Shown here piece after piece: positions 53,900 to 62,143 of a stretch of DNA of 64,000 nucleotides. Each line of letters starts with the position of its first letter. Position 1 is the first letter of the stretch. The notes under the pieces were generated by a model. That model had not been told where the DNA came from. It was given only the letters and a program-made list of their open reading frames with translations, and did no database searches. The position numbers and the translations under genes were made by a program. The stretch is taken from positions 1-64,000 of the forward strand of contig NZ_VRMJ01000033.1 of the NCBI RefSeq assembly GCF_009832745.1, given 5' to 3'. The stretch is from Polaribacter septentrionalilitoris. Its GTDB lineage: Bacteria; Bacteroidota; Bacteroidia; Flavobacteriales; Flavobacteriaceae.

Positions 53900-55516
53900 T
53901 TATTTAGCAGATAACAATTGCTTGTATTTTTTTTGATCTTTCAACAACTTAATTGCTTCTTTAATTACATGATCATGCTTTAAATTATACTTGTAAACAC
54001 CTTCTTTGTAAAAATATCTTTGAAGTATTTCTTCTTTAATTTCTCTTTTAACAATATCTTTATTTTTAGCTACTTCATCAATTTTATAGTCTACTAATTT
54101 GTCTTGTATTTTACTGTATTCTTTAGCAATATTATCTACTAATGATGCTTTGTAGGCTTCTTTGAAAAGTCTTTCTTGTTTAGTTACAAAAGAAGTATCA
54201 ATTTTTAGATAGTTAGTAAATTGTTTAAAATCTGCGTCTTTAAACTCAAAACTATCTTCATTTTCTATATTTGGATTTTTATAAAAATAATCTGTCGCAA
54301 AATTAAAAATTGCTCTCGATTGTAAAAGTGATTTTGTAGCCTCTGTTCTTTTAGATTCTTCAATTATTACATCTGGTAAAACACCTCCACCATCATAAAC
54401 TGTTCTTCCATTAGCGGTTTTAAATTTGTTAATTCCTGAATCTGAAAACTTAGGTACCGAACCGTCTTTTTTTCGATTTGCATAATCTAATTCTTGAATA
54501 CATCTTCCGCTTGGAGTGTAATATTTAGAAATCGTCACTTTTAATTGAGTTCCATAGGTCAACTCACGATAACGTTGCACCAAACCTTTACCAAAAGAAC
54601 GTTGTCCCATAATTACAGCTCTATCATAATCTTGCAAAGAACCACTTACAATTTCTGACGCAGATGCAGAACGTCCATTTACTAAAACCACAATAGGAAT
54701 ATCTAAATCCAAGGCCTTATTTGTGGTTTTATACGTATTACTCCACTTTTTAATTTTTGCTTTAGTACTTACTATTTTTTTCCCTTTAGGTATAAAAAAA
54801 TTAGAAATATTAATAGACTCTAATAAAGATCCTCCAGGGTTAGAACGTAGGTCAAAAACCAACTTTTTCATGCCTTGTTTCTTTAATTTTTTAAATGCTT
54901 TTTTTACTTCGGATGAAGCTTTATTACTAAAACGTGTTAAAATAATATATCCTGTTTCTGCATCAATCATTTCTGAAAACGGAACAGGATTTACCACAAC
55001 TTTATCTCTGGTAATTTCTTTTGTAATAATTTGTCCTTGACGCTCAACATCAATAGTAAATTTGCTATTGGGTGTTCCTTTTAAAAACATAGACATTTGG
55101 TCTCTGTTCATATTTTGGAGAGGTTGGTTATTTACAGAAGTAATAACATCTCCAACTTTTAAATCTGCTTTATCAGCAGAAAAACCTTTGTAAACCTCTC
55201 TAATCTGAATTCCTTTTTTGGTATAATAAACAGAAACTCCAATACCTCCATATTCACCTTCTCTTCGAATTCTTGCATCTTCTACATCTTGTTCATTGTA
55301 AAAATTAGTGTAAGGGTCTAAATCTTTTAGGGTGTTTTTTATCGCTTTATCTGTAATTTCTGCAGGATTAATTTCATCAACATAATACATATTCAATTCT
55401 TTGAATAATGTGTTATAAATCTCTATCTGTTTTGCAACTTCAAAGAATTTAGATTTAAAAGAAAACGATAAAAATAATGTTCCTACCAAAAGAACAAGAA
55501 TCGTTTTTTTAGACAT
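53900..55516 (-). CDS. S41-family C-terminal processing protease (CtpA-like)
   Basis: The frame opens at 55555, but the ATG at 55516 (MSKKTILVLLVG) lies 1 base after the rnpA stop and gives a proper signal or anchor. The protein of about 538 residues has a PDZ domain (about 75-165) and the S41 protease domain with catalytic Ser in Gly-Arg-Ser-Ala-Ser-Ala-Ser-Glu and Lys in Gly-Lys-Gly-Leu-Val-Gln. It cleaves C-terminal tails of periplasmic proteins. The C-terminal 190 residues are helical and typical of the Bacteroidota subgroup. It follows rnpA. Confidence 0.92.
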   Translation of the reverse strand: MSKKTILVLLVGTLFLSFSFKSKFFEVAKQIEIYNTLFKELNMYYVDEINPAEITDKAIKNTLKDLDPYTNFYNEQDVEDARIRREGEYGGIGVSVYYTKKGIQIREVYKGFSADKADLKVGDVITSVNNQPLQNMNRDQMSMFLKGTPNSKFTIDVERQGQIITKEITRDKVVVNPVPFSEMIDAETGYIILTRFSNKASSEVKKAFKKLKKQGMKKLVFDLRSNPGGSLLESINISNFFIPKGKKIVSTKAKIKKWSNTYKTTNKALDLDIPIVVLVNGRSASASEIVSGSLQDYDRAVIMGQRSFGKGLVQRYRELTYGTQLKVTISKYYTPSGRCIQELDYANRKKDGSVPKFSDSGINKFKTANGRTVYDGGGVLPDVIIEESKRTEATKSLLQSRAIFNFATDYFYKNPNIENEDSFEFKDADFKQFTNYLKIDTSFVTKQERLFKEAYKASLVDNIAKEYSKIQDKLVDYKIDEVAKNKDIVKREIKEEILQRYFYKEGVYKYNLKHDHVIKEAIKLLKDQKKYKQLLSAK

Positions 55517-55517
55517 T

Positions 55518-55907
55518 TTAATGTTCATCTTTTGTATTTTTAGTTTCATTAACAAACAAAGTCAATAATTTTTCCATTTTAGAGAACAGTTCTTCATATT
55601 TCCATTCTTCTTTCCCAATATACGAAATCATAAAAATATAGGGTTGATCAATGGTATCGTAAACAATATGTTTCTGTAAACGATACGTTTCTCGAAGTAA
55701 TCTTTTTATTCGATTTCTGTCTACTGCTAACTTAAAATTCCTTTTTGGAACAGAAACACCAGCTTGTGCAGGATAATTTGAAGTGTGTTGGGTTTGCAAA
55801 AATATCATTCTTAACGGAAAAGCTTTTACAGAATTCCCTTCTTGATATAATTTCTCAATGAGTTTTCTACTCTTTAAACGTTCTTCTTTTCCTAAAGTAT
55901 ACTTCAT
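55518..55907 (-). CDS. rnpA: Ribonuclease P protein component
   Basis: A 129-residue basic protein with Pro-Lys-Arg-Asn-Phe-Lys-Leu-Ala-Val-Asp-Arg-Asn-Arg-Ile-Lys-Arg, the RnpA signature that binds the RNase P RNA. It helps mature tRNA 5' ends. No rpmH is found just upstream, unlike the classical order; the neighbour is a divergent dehydrogenase. Confidence 0.95.
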   Translation of the reverse strand: MKYTLGKEERLKSRKLIEKLYQEGNSVKAFPLRMIFLQTQHTSNYPAQAGVSVPKRNFKLAVDRNRIKRLLRETYRLQKHIVYDTIDQPYIFMISYIGKEEWKYEELFSKMEKLLTLFVNETKNTKDEH

Positions 55908-55912
55908 TACTA

Positions 55913-55920
55913 CAAACTTA
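55913..55920 (-). promoter_or_regulatory. Candidate -7 box for rnpA
   Basis: TAAGTTTG on the minus strand matches TAnnTTTG and ends 5 bases before the ATG, as at ruvB, suggesting a leaderless transcript. No -33 element is apparent. Confidence 0.3.
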
Positions 55921-55993
55921 ATAGAAAAGGATAACTTTTTAACGTTTTCTAAAGTAGAACTTTAAAAAAGTTCCTTATTTTTAATATTCATTA

Positions 55994-56026
55994 TTGTTTA
56001 ATAATTAACAATTATATTTATTTTTG
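55994..56026 (+). promoter_or_regulatory. Promoter of the glutaryl-CoA dehydrogenase gene
   Basis: TTG at 55994-55996, 22 bases, then TATTTTTG at 56019-56026, both halves of the Bacteroidota consensus, 20 bases before the start codon. Confidence 0.5.
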
Positions 56027-56046
56027 TTTAAAATAAAACTAAATCG

Positions 56047-57225
56047 ATGAAGCAAGACCTATTTCAAGCACCAGATTATTATAATTTAGATGATTTATTA
56101 ACAGATGAGCATAAGTTAGTGAGAGATGCTGCTAGAGATTGGGTAAAACGTGATGTTTCTCCAATCATTGAAGAGTATGCTCAAAAAGCCGAATTCCCAA
56201 CACAGATTATTAACGGTTTGGCAGAAATTGGTGCATTTGGCCCTTATATTCCTGAGGAATATGGTGGAGCAGGTTTAGATCAAATTTCTTACGGTTTGAT
56301 TATGCAAGAAATAGAACGAGGAGATTCTGGTGTGCGTTCTACTGCATCAGTACAATCTTCATTAGTAATGTATCCTATTTTTAAATATGGAACAGAAGAA
56401 CAACGTAAAAAATACTTACCCAAATTAGCTTCAGGAGAATGGATGGGTTGTTTTGGATTAACAGAACCCAACCATGGTTCAAATCCTGCAGGGATGGAAA
56501 CCAAATATAAAGATATGGGAGACCATTATTTATTAAATGGTGCAAAAATGTGGATTTCTAATGCTCCGTTTGCACAAGTTGCTGTAGTTTGGGCTAAAAA
56601 TGAAGAAGGTAGAATTCACGGACTAATTGTAGAACGTGGTATGGAGGGGTTTTCTACTCCAGAAACACATAACAAATGGTCTTTACGTGCTTCTGCTACA
56701 GGTGAATTAATTTTTGATAATGTAAAAGTGCCTAAAGAAAACTTACTACCAAATAAATCTGGTTTGGGGGCGCCTTTAGGTTGTTTAGACTCTGCAAGAT
56801 ATGGTATTGCTTGGGGTGCTATTGGTGCTGCAATGGACTGTTATGATACAGCTTTACGTTACGTAAAAGAACGTGAACAATTTGGAAAACCTATTGGTCA
56901 GTTTCAACTACAACAGAAAAAATTAGCTGAAATGATCACAGAAATTACAAAAGCACAATTATTGGCTTGGAGATTAGGTTCATTAAGAAACGAAGGAAAA
57001 GCAACTTCTGCTCAAATTTCTATGGCAAAACGAAACAATGTTGAAATGGCAATAAATATTGCTAGAGAAGCAAGACAAATGTTAGGTGGAATGGGAATTA
57101 CTGGTGAATATTCCATCATGCGCCATATGATGAATTTAGAAAGTGTAATTACTTACGAAGGCACACATGATATTCATTTATTAATTACTGGTTTAGATGT
57201 TACTGGATTAAATGCTTTTAAATAG
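56047..57225 (+). CDS. Glutaryl-CoA dehydrogenase-like acyl-CoA dehydrogenase
   Basis: A 392-residue FAD enzyme. The glutaryl-CoA-specific region reads Gly-Val-Arg-Ser-Thr-Ala-Ser-Val-Gln-Ser-Ser (Arg97), and the catalytic base is Glu371 in Tyr-Glu-Gly-Thr-His-Asp. It has Gly-Leu-Thr-Glu-Pro-Asn-His-Gly-Ser-Asn-Pro. These fit glutaryl-CoA dehydrogenase, which oxidises and decarboxylates glutaryl-CoA to crotonyl-CoA in lysine and tryptophan breakdown. The stop overlaps the SGNH lipoprotein gene by 14 bases. Confidence 0.93.
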   Translation: MKQDLFQAPDYYNLDDLLTDEHKLVRDAARDWVKRDVSPIIEEYAQKAEFPTQIINGLAEIGAFGPYIPEEYGGAGLDQISYGLIMQEIERGDSGVRSTASVQSSLVMYPIFKYGTEEQRKKYLPKLASGEWMGCFGLTEPNHGSNPAGMETKYKDMGDHYLLNGAKMWISNAPFAQVAVVWAKNEEGRIHGLIVERGMEGFSTPETHNKWSLRASATGELIFDNVKVPKENLLPNKSGLGAPLGCLDSARYGIAWGAIGAAMDCYDTALRYVKEREQFGKPIGQFQLQQKKLAEMITEITKAQLLAWRLGSLRNEGKATSAQISMAKRNNVEMAINIAREARQMLGGMGITGEYSIMRHMMNLESVITYEGTHDIHLLITGLDVTGLNAFK

Positions 57226-57937
57226 AAAATTAACATACAGTTTTTACTTTTTCATTTTACTTATCATGTTTTCTTGTGGAAGCAGTTCTGGAATTAGAAG
57301 TATGGAAAATGAAGGAGTTGAAGAACTGATAGAGGAAAAAATAAACATTCTGTCTTTAGGAGATAGTTATACTATTGGTGAAAATGTTTGCCAAAAATGT
57401 AGATTTCCTGAGCAACTTATAGATTCTCTAAGGCAAAGAAATACTGATTTAGACTTCGATTTAAAAGTAATTGCGACTACTGGATGGACGACAAGAAATC
57501 TCATAAACGCAATTGATAACCAAGAATTATCAACTAATTTTGACTTGGTTACATTATTAATTGGAGTTAATAATCAGTATCAAAGATTGCCTTTTTCAAC
57601 TTTTGAGAAAGAATTCCCTTTACTTATTCAAAAAGCTATAACATCTGTAAATTCCGATAAATCAAAACTTATTGTTTTATCTATTCCTGATTATGCTTTT
57701 ACTCCTTTTGGAAATGGAAACAAAATTATTTCACAAGAAATTCAAAAATACAACACGTACATCAAAAATTTTTGCTCAAGTAATAATATCACATTTTTAA
57801 ATATTACAAACATCACCCAATCTGGTCTAGCAAATCCAGATTATGTTGCCAATGATGGTTTACATCCTTCTAAAGAAGCTTACACAGAGTTTGTAAAGCT
57901 ACTGCTACCTTTGGCAACCCAAAAACTTGGATTATAA
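57212..57937 (+). CDS. SGNH/GDSL hydrolase lipoprotein
   Basis: A 241-residue lipoprotein with the lipobox Met-Phe-Ser-Cys (Cys22). The SGNH blocks are visible: Gly-Asp-Ser in Leu-Ser-Leu-Gly-Asp-Ser-Tyr (block I, catalytic Ser), Gly in block II (Thr-Thr-Gly-Trp-Thr), Gly-Val-Asn-Asn in block III, and Asp-Gly-Leu-His-Pro (block V). It is an esterase or acyl hydrolase at the outer or inner membrane. The 14-base overlap with the dehydrogenase shows co-translation. Confidence 0.92.
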   Translation: MLLNRKLTYSFYFFILLIMFSCGSSSGIRSMENEGVEELIEEKINILSLGDSYTIGENVCQKCRFPEQLIDSLRQRNTDLDFDLKVIATTGWTTRNLINAIDNQELSTNFDLVTLLIGVNNQYQRLPFSTFEKEFPLLIQKAITSVNSDKSKLIVLSIPDYAFTPFGNGNKIISQEIQKYNTYIKNFCSSNNITFLNITNITQSGLANPDYVANDGLHPSKEAYTEFVKLLLPLATQKLGL

Positions 57938-57989
57938 TTTTTGTTTCTAAGTAAATATCTCCTAAAACGTATTCGTAGATTCTACTGAT

Positions 57990-58036
57990 AACATGACATT
58001 TGACATGTTTTTTTGGGCATACTTGCTATAGTTTTG
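57990..58036 (+). promoter_or_regulatory. Promoter and operator-like region of the 1145-residue protein gene
   Basis: TTGACA at 58000-58005, then TATAGTTTTG at 58027-58036, which contains TAGTTTTG (58029-58036), a match to TAnnTTTG. An inverted repeat, AACATG (57990-57995) and CATGTT (58004-58009), spans the -33 element and could be an operator. The start codon is at 58074. Confidence 0.45.
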
Positions 58037-58073
58037 TTTCTGAAACTGAACTATTAATATTAAGTAATACATT

Positions 58074-61000
58074 ATGCAAGAAACTAGAAAAGACACTGTA
58101 CAGTTTATCAACTTACAATTGGCATCTTTAGGGCAACCAACTTTTAAAGATGATAAAGGAGAGTTTTTAGATCCTAAATTTGAAGAATTAACTACAGGAC
58201 TTATAAAAAGCCTTCAACAAAAATCTAGATTACTAACAAATCATCATGCACCAGTAGATGCAAGAATTCAAAATTTTATTGATGATTATTTAAAAGATGT
58301 ATCTATAGATAAACCCATAGTTGTTCCAAACAATACTTTAATATTATCTAAGAAAGGACAAGCTAGAGAAGTTAGTTTGCCACCAAATGGAGATTCTTTT
58401 AAAAGTGATTTAGTAACTTCTAATAGAGTAAAGCAAGGTATTTTAAATAATCCTTTACACGATAAAAGAACTACAAAAGGTACTTTTCATATTGTTGAAG
58501 GAGATTTACCTGTACCTCTTGATAAGTTTGAAGTTCCAAAAGTTGTTTTTGCACATTTTTTAAACGCAGCTTTTAATCCTAATGATGATTTAAAAGTGCT
58601 ACCATTTACTTCTAATCAAGAAGAAAAAGCAAAAGTGATGGTTTCAATGTTATTAAGACCCACTGTTTGTCCTGAAGTAAAAGGTGTAATTTCAAAAAAA
58701 TCTTTAGAAGTTAGGTTCTTTGTTCCTGGAAACTTAGTAAGTAATTTAGATTTTGTAGAATCTATCTTTGGTAATGCTGGCGATCCTAATTTAGCTCAAA
58801 ACGATGCTGCATTAGACACAGAACATTGGACAGGTCATACAGGTTGTATTGTATTAGCTCCTCAATTATTAAAACTTACAAAAAAAGAAGTTGGTTTACC
58901 TCATTTTGATGATGCAACAGAGCGTCAACGTAAAGATGGTATGTGCTGGAAAGATGAAAATGAACTGTATAATGATGGTGGTGCCTTTAAAATTACTTGT
59001 AGAGATGACAGAGGTGTAGTAATTACTTTAATAGCTGATAATTATTACGGATATTCTAAAAAAGAAATAAAAACTCAAATTAGTTATTCTGCCAACTTAT
59101 ATGGTTTGGTAGAAGAAGAACACGCTGGTGGTGCAATTGCATTTGCAAGAAGAGTAATGGGTGATACTCTTGATGGTAAAGACTATTCTGAGTTCCATAA
59201 TTTTCAACATACTTTTGAAGGGGTTAAAGAACTTTTAGGAGACAGAATTGATGTGAAGCCAGAAAACTATGCTGTTGATAAAAAATATCCAAATATCATA
59301 TACATTCCAGAGTTTTCTTATGTAAACACAAACACCAATAGCATTACTTGGACGCATAATAGTAAAGAGCAAAAACTTACATTATCTCCTCATAAAACAT
59401 ACGTACACCCTACTGGAAATAAATTCAAATTAGAAAAACACAAATCGGTTAATCTTTGGAGAATTGTAGATACGTTTGCAGAAGGTATATTCTGTCATAA
59501 GCCTTGTACAGTATCTGGTGGAGGAAAATCTGAGATTTCTAAATCGATGCAAAATGCGATTACATATAGCACTTTTAACATCCAAAATATAGAAGAAGAT
59601 TTTAAGAAAGCTGATGAAATTATAGAATACACATATTCTAATCGTTGGAAAGTAAAAGATCCTAATAGACCCGTTTCTAGATCTTTCTTAAGTGAAGAAA
59701 GAACATTAAGTTCTGCTGTAAGGTTGTTAACACCATCAGATCAAAACTCTGATGAATTTAATGAGATGTTAAGAAACATTCCTGTTCATATCCGTTCTTT
59801 AGTGTTGTTTGTAAAACGATTATACAGACAAGCACATGGTGGATTAAACTGGAAGGAGTACATGACTGTTGAAATTATCAACGGTAAAAAAGGAACTGGA
59901 GTGATTTACAACAATAATCCTGTGGTGGGTAGTTATGTTCGTATCGGATTTAATCCTCAAGGAAACTGGATGTTAAACAAATTACGTTCTGATTTTTCTC
60001 CGTGTGAAAAAATTCAAACAGAAGATGATATTACAGCATCTATAACTATACCAAGAAACAGATTAGACAACTTAAACCCAGAGTTTACCAATAAAAGTTT
60101 AAAAGTTCTTACCAATTGCGAAGCACATTTGTTTCAAAGACCAGATGAAGCTGTAGTAAGAGGTTATGACAAAGGTGCTGAATTAGATTTGGTAACAGAA
60201 GGTAGATTTTTAACAAACTATGAGTTGTTGAAAAAAGAAGATGCAATTGCTTTGTATGAAGACACCATCAACTTTGATAAATACACAAAACCGGTACAAG
60301 ACTTTATAGAAAGTATTGTAAAAAGTGATAAAGAGGAAGAATATTTTGTTGTTCCTTCGCATACAAGAATTGTAAATGGAGAACCAACTAAAAATCCTCG
60401 TTATCTAGAGCCAAATAGATTTATTGAAGAAACTGAAGCAAGTTATTTAGCTGATATTGGAGTTCGGTTAGTTAGAAAAATGGGATTAAATGAACCATTA
60501 AATCATGTTGTAAATGCAGTTTTACCAGGTAGAAGAAACAACCCTGTTGATAAAGCTAATGGAATTAGACCTTTAGCAGTGTATAATCCAATTCATTTCC
60601 AAGAAACTCCAGAATTATTTATGGACTTTATCTGTAGTTTAACAGGTAAATCTCCGTCAACAACAGGAGCTGGTTCTGAAGGGGCTTTAACTAAAGCACC
60701 GTTTAATATGTTAACACCAACAACAGATTTAAACAATGCTTTATTATCACATATTTTAACAGAGTCTCACGGATTTAGTACTGCTGCTGGTTATGTAGGA
60801 GCTGAAAATAAAATTGACCATGATGTTAGTTTATTAATTCCTGAAATTTGGGCAAGATTAGAAACTGAAGATAGAAACCCAAAAAGCCTAATAGAAACTG
60901 GGTGTTTAGAAAAAATTGAAGATTTTGAACATGAAGGTGAAACTATTTTAGCGAGTAGATTAGGGTACAGAATTACCAAAAAATTCTCTTACAGATGTAT

Positions 61001-61511
61001 GAGTAGAATTTTTGACGAACCTACAGCTGTATTTAGTGATAGAATGTTAAAACCAGAATTACAAGGTTTAGAAGATTATGTAGATGGTATTAAAAACATC
61101 ACTGAAGCACAACAAAAAGTAGCTTTAAACTATTTTGAAGATGGAAGTATAGAAGCTGCAATACCTCCTTTAAAAATTTTGTTACACATTATGGCGTATG
61201 GAAATTATGAAGGAAAAGAGATTAGTGATCCAGAGTTAAGAAAATACTTTGATAGAGATTATGTAGTGAATAGCGATTGGTATAAAGAACGATTAAAATT
61301 AAAACAAGAAAAAGATATTGCATTTTTCACAAAACAAATTCAATATTTAGAAGATTTTATTTCTAATCCATTCAACACAAATATTGCTAATGAATTAAAT
61401 ATTCAAGATCGTTTAACACAAGTTAAACAACGTCTAGAAGAAGTAAGTTCTAAAGTGTATTTAAATCTTTTAGAAGGAACTATAGGTGTAGATCCTTTAT
61501 GTAGAAAGTAA
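58074..61511 (+). CDS. Large conserved protein, candidate pyrophosphate-type PEP carboxykinase
   Basis: A soluble 1145-residue protein without signal peptide or membrane segments. It has a P-loop-like motif Gly-Gly-Gly-Lys-Ser-Glu (residues 482-487) preceded by Cys-His-Lys-Pro-Cys, and a conserved-looking Glu-Glu-Glu-His-Ala-Gly-Gly-Ala (347-354). Also notable are Arg-Thr/Pro-Thr-Val-Cys-Pro-Glu near 200 and Ser-Leu-Thr-Gly-Lys-Ser-Pro-Ser-Thr-Thr-Gly-Ala-Gly-Ser-Glu near 865. The length and the Lys-Ser motif resemble the large PPi-dependent PEP carboxykinases of Entamoeba and propionibacteria (about 1100-1150 residues), which convert oxaloacetate to PEP using pyrophosphate. This is inferred from memory; the protein could also be an uncharacterised enzyme. 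It is monocistronic with its own promoter and terminator. Confidence 0.4.
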   Translation: MQETRKDTVQFINLQLASLGQPTFKDDKGEFLDPKFEELTTGLIKSLQQKSRLLTNHHAPVDARIQNFIDDYLKDVSIDKPIVVPNNTLILSKKGQAREVSLPPNGDSFKSDLVTSNRVKQGILNNPLHDKRTTKGTFHIVEGDLPVPLDKFEVPKVVFAHFLNAAFNPNDDLKVLPFTSNQEEKAKVMVSMLLRPTVCPEVKGVISKKSLEVRFFVPGNLVSNLDFVESIFGNAGDPNLAQNDAALDTEHWTGHTGCIVLAPQLLKLTKKEVGLPHFDDATERQRKDGMCWKDENELYNDGGAFKITCRDDRGVVITLIADNYYGYSKKEIKTQISYSANLYGLVEEEHAGGAIAFARRVMGDTLDGKDYSEFHNFQHTFEGVKELLGDRIDVKPENYAVDKKYPNIIYIPEFSYVNTNTNSITWTHNSKEQKLTLSPHKTYVHPTGNKFKLEKHKSVNLWRIVDTFAEGIFCHKPCTVSGGGKSEISKSMQNAITYSTFNIQNIEEDFKKADEIIEYTYSNRWKVKDPNRPVSRSFLSEERTLSSAVRLLTPSDQNSDEFNEMLRNIPVHIRSLVLFVKRLYRQAHGGLNWKEYMTVEIINGKKGTGVIYNNNPVVGSYVRIGFNPQGNWMLNKLRSDFSPCEKIQTEDDITASITIPRNRLDNLNPEFTNKSLKVLTNCEAHLFQRPDEAVVRGYDKGAELDLVTEGRFLTNYELLKKEDAIALYEDTINFDKYTKPVQDFIESIVKSDKEEEYFVVPSHTRIVNGEPTKNPRYLEPNRFIEETEASYLADIGVRLVRKMGLNEPLNHVVNAVLPGRRNNPVDKANGIRPLAVYNPIHFQETPELFMDFICSLTGKSPSTTGAGSEGALTKAPFNMLTPTTDLNNALLSHILTESHGFSTAAGYVGAENKIDHDVSLLIPEIWARLETEDRNPKSLIETGCLEKIEDFEHEGETILASRLGYRITKKFSYRCMSRIFDEPTAVFSDRMLKPELQGLEDYVDGIKNITEAQQKVALNYFEDGSIEAAIPPLKILLHIMAYGNYEGKEISDPELRKYFDRDYVVNSDWYKERLKLKQEKDIAFFTKQIQYLEDFISNPFNTNIANELNIQDRLTQVKQRLEEVSSKVYLNLLEGTIGVDPLCRK

Positions 61512-61547
61512 ATTTATGTATTAAGAAGCTGTTTTCAGCAGAATATT

Positions 61548-61580
61548 AGGGCATCGCTTACAGTTGATGCCCTTTTTTTT
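61548..61580 (+). terminator. Terminator of the 1145-residue protein gene
   Basis: An 8-bp stem, AGGGCATC / GATGCCCT, with a 10-base loop, followed by eight T residues, about 37 bases past the stop codon. The rest of 61512-61680 is AT-rich with no other recognised element. Confidence 0.85.
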
Positions 61581-61688
61581 GTATTTATTACAACACTTGC
61601 TTTTTAAAGAAAAAAACTGTTAAGTAATATTAAAGACGATTTTTTTTACTTTTTAAAATCTATTTTAAATTGAAAAACTTCCTTGTAA

Positions 61689-61724
61689 AACTTAAATTAT
61701 AGTTAAATAACTATAATTTAAGTT
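61689..61724. promoter_or_regulatory. Long palindromic operator upstream of blaI-like gene
   Basis: A perfect inverted repeat of 17-bp arms (AACTTAAATTATAGTTA and its complement) around two A residues. The inner half-site TATAGTTA is shared with the second palindrome. It ends at the -33 element, so a bound repressor would cover it. Confidence 0.7.
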
Positions 61725-61753
61725 GTATAACTATAAAAATAGTTATACGTTTG
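61723..61753 (+). promoter_or_regulatory. Promoter of the blaI/blaR1-like operon
   Basis: TTG at 61723-61725, 20 bases, then TACGTTTG at 61746-61753, a full match to the Bacteroidota consensus. The start codon of the repressor is 28 bases further on. The second operator fills the spacer. Confidence 0.7.
61725..61748. promoter_or_regulatory. Second palindromic operator, within the blaI-like promoter
   Basis: A perfect inverted repeat of 10-bp arms, GTATAACTAT (61725-61734) and ATAGTTATAC (61739-61748), with AAAA between. It lies between the -33 and -7 elements. BlaI/MecI proteins bind dyads with TACA/TGTA-type halves; the half-site here is AACTAT, so the specificity is its own. Confidence 0.7.
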
Positions 61754-61781
61754 TAGTGCTTTTAATAATTATCAATTTAAA

Positions 61782-62141
61782 ATGGAAAAACTAACGAACA
61801 AAGAAGAAGAAATTATGCACGTTTTATGGAAGCTAAAAAAAGCTTTTGTAAAAGATGTTTTAGCAGCAATTAAAACAGACAAACCTCATTACAACACACT
61901 TTCTACAATTATTAGAAAACTAGAAGAAAAAGGCTATGTTGGTTACACAGCTTATGGAAAAACACATCAATATTTTCCTATTGTGTCTCTAGAAAATTAT
62001 AGAAAAAAATTTATGAATACAGCTATTAACAACTATTTTAATAGCTCTTATAAAAATATGGTATCTTTTTTTGCGAAGGAAGAAAAAATTAGTGTGGAAG
62101 AGCTTAAAGAGATTATTGCTTTAATTGAACAAAAAAAATAA
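61782..62141 (+). CDS. BlaI/MecI/CopY-family transcriptional repressor
   Basis: A 119-residue winged-helix protein. It begins Leu-Thr-Asn-Lys-Glu-Glu-Glu-Ile-Met-His-Val-Leu-Trp and carries the recognition helix near Tyr-Asn-Thr-Leu-Ser-Thr-Ile-Ile-Arg-Lys-Leu-Glu-Glu-Lys-Gly. The C-terminal part is a dimerisation helix pair. It is expected to bind the two palindromes upstream and repress itself and the downstream metallopeptidase until cleaved. The next gene starts 2 bases after its stop. Confidence 0.93.
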   Translation: MEKLTNKEEEIMHVLWKLKKAFVKDVLAAIKTDKPHYNTLSTIIRKLEEKGYVGYTAYGKTHQYFPIVSLENYRKKFMNTAINNYFNSSYKNMVSFFAKEEKISVEELKEIIALIEQKK

Positions 62142-62143
62142 TT

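Noticed and set aside
54723-55040. Plus-strand open frame of 105 codons
   Set aside because: Antisense to the S41 protease gene, with no recognisable domain.
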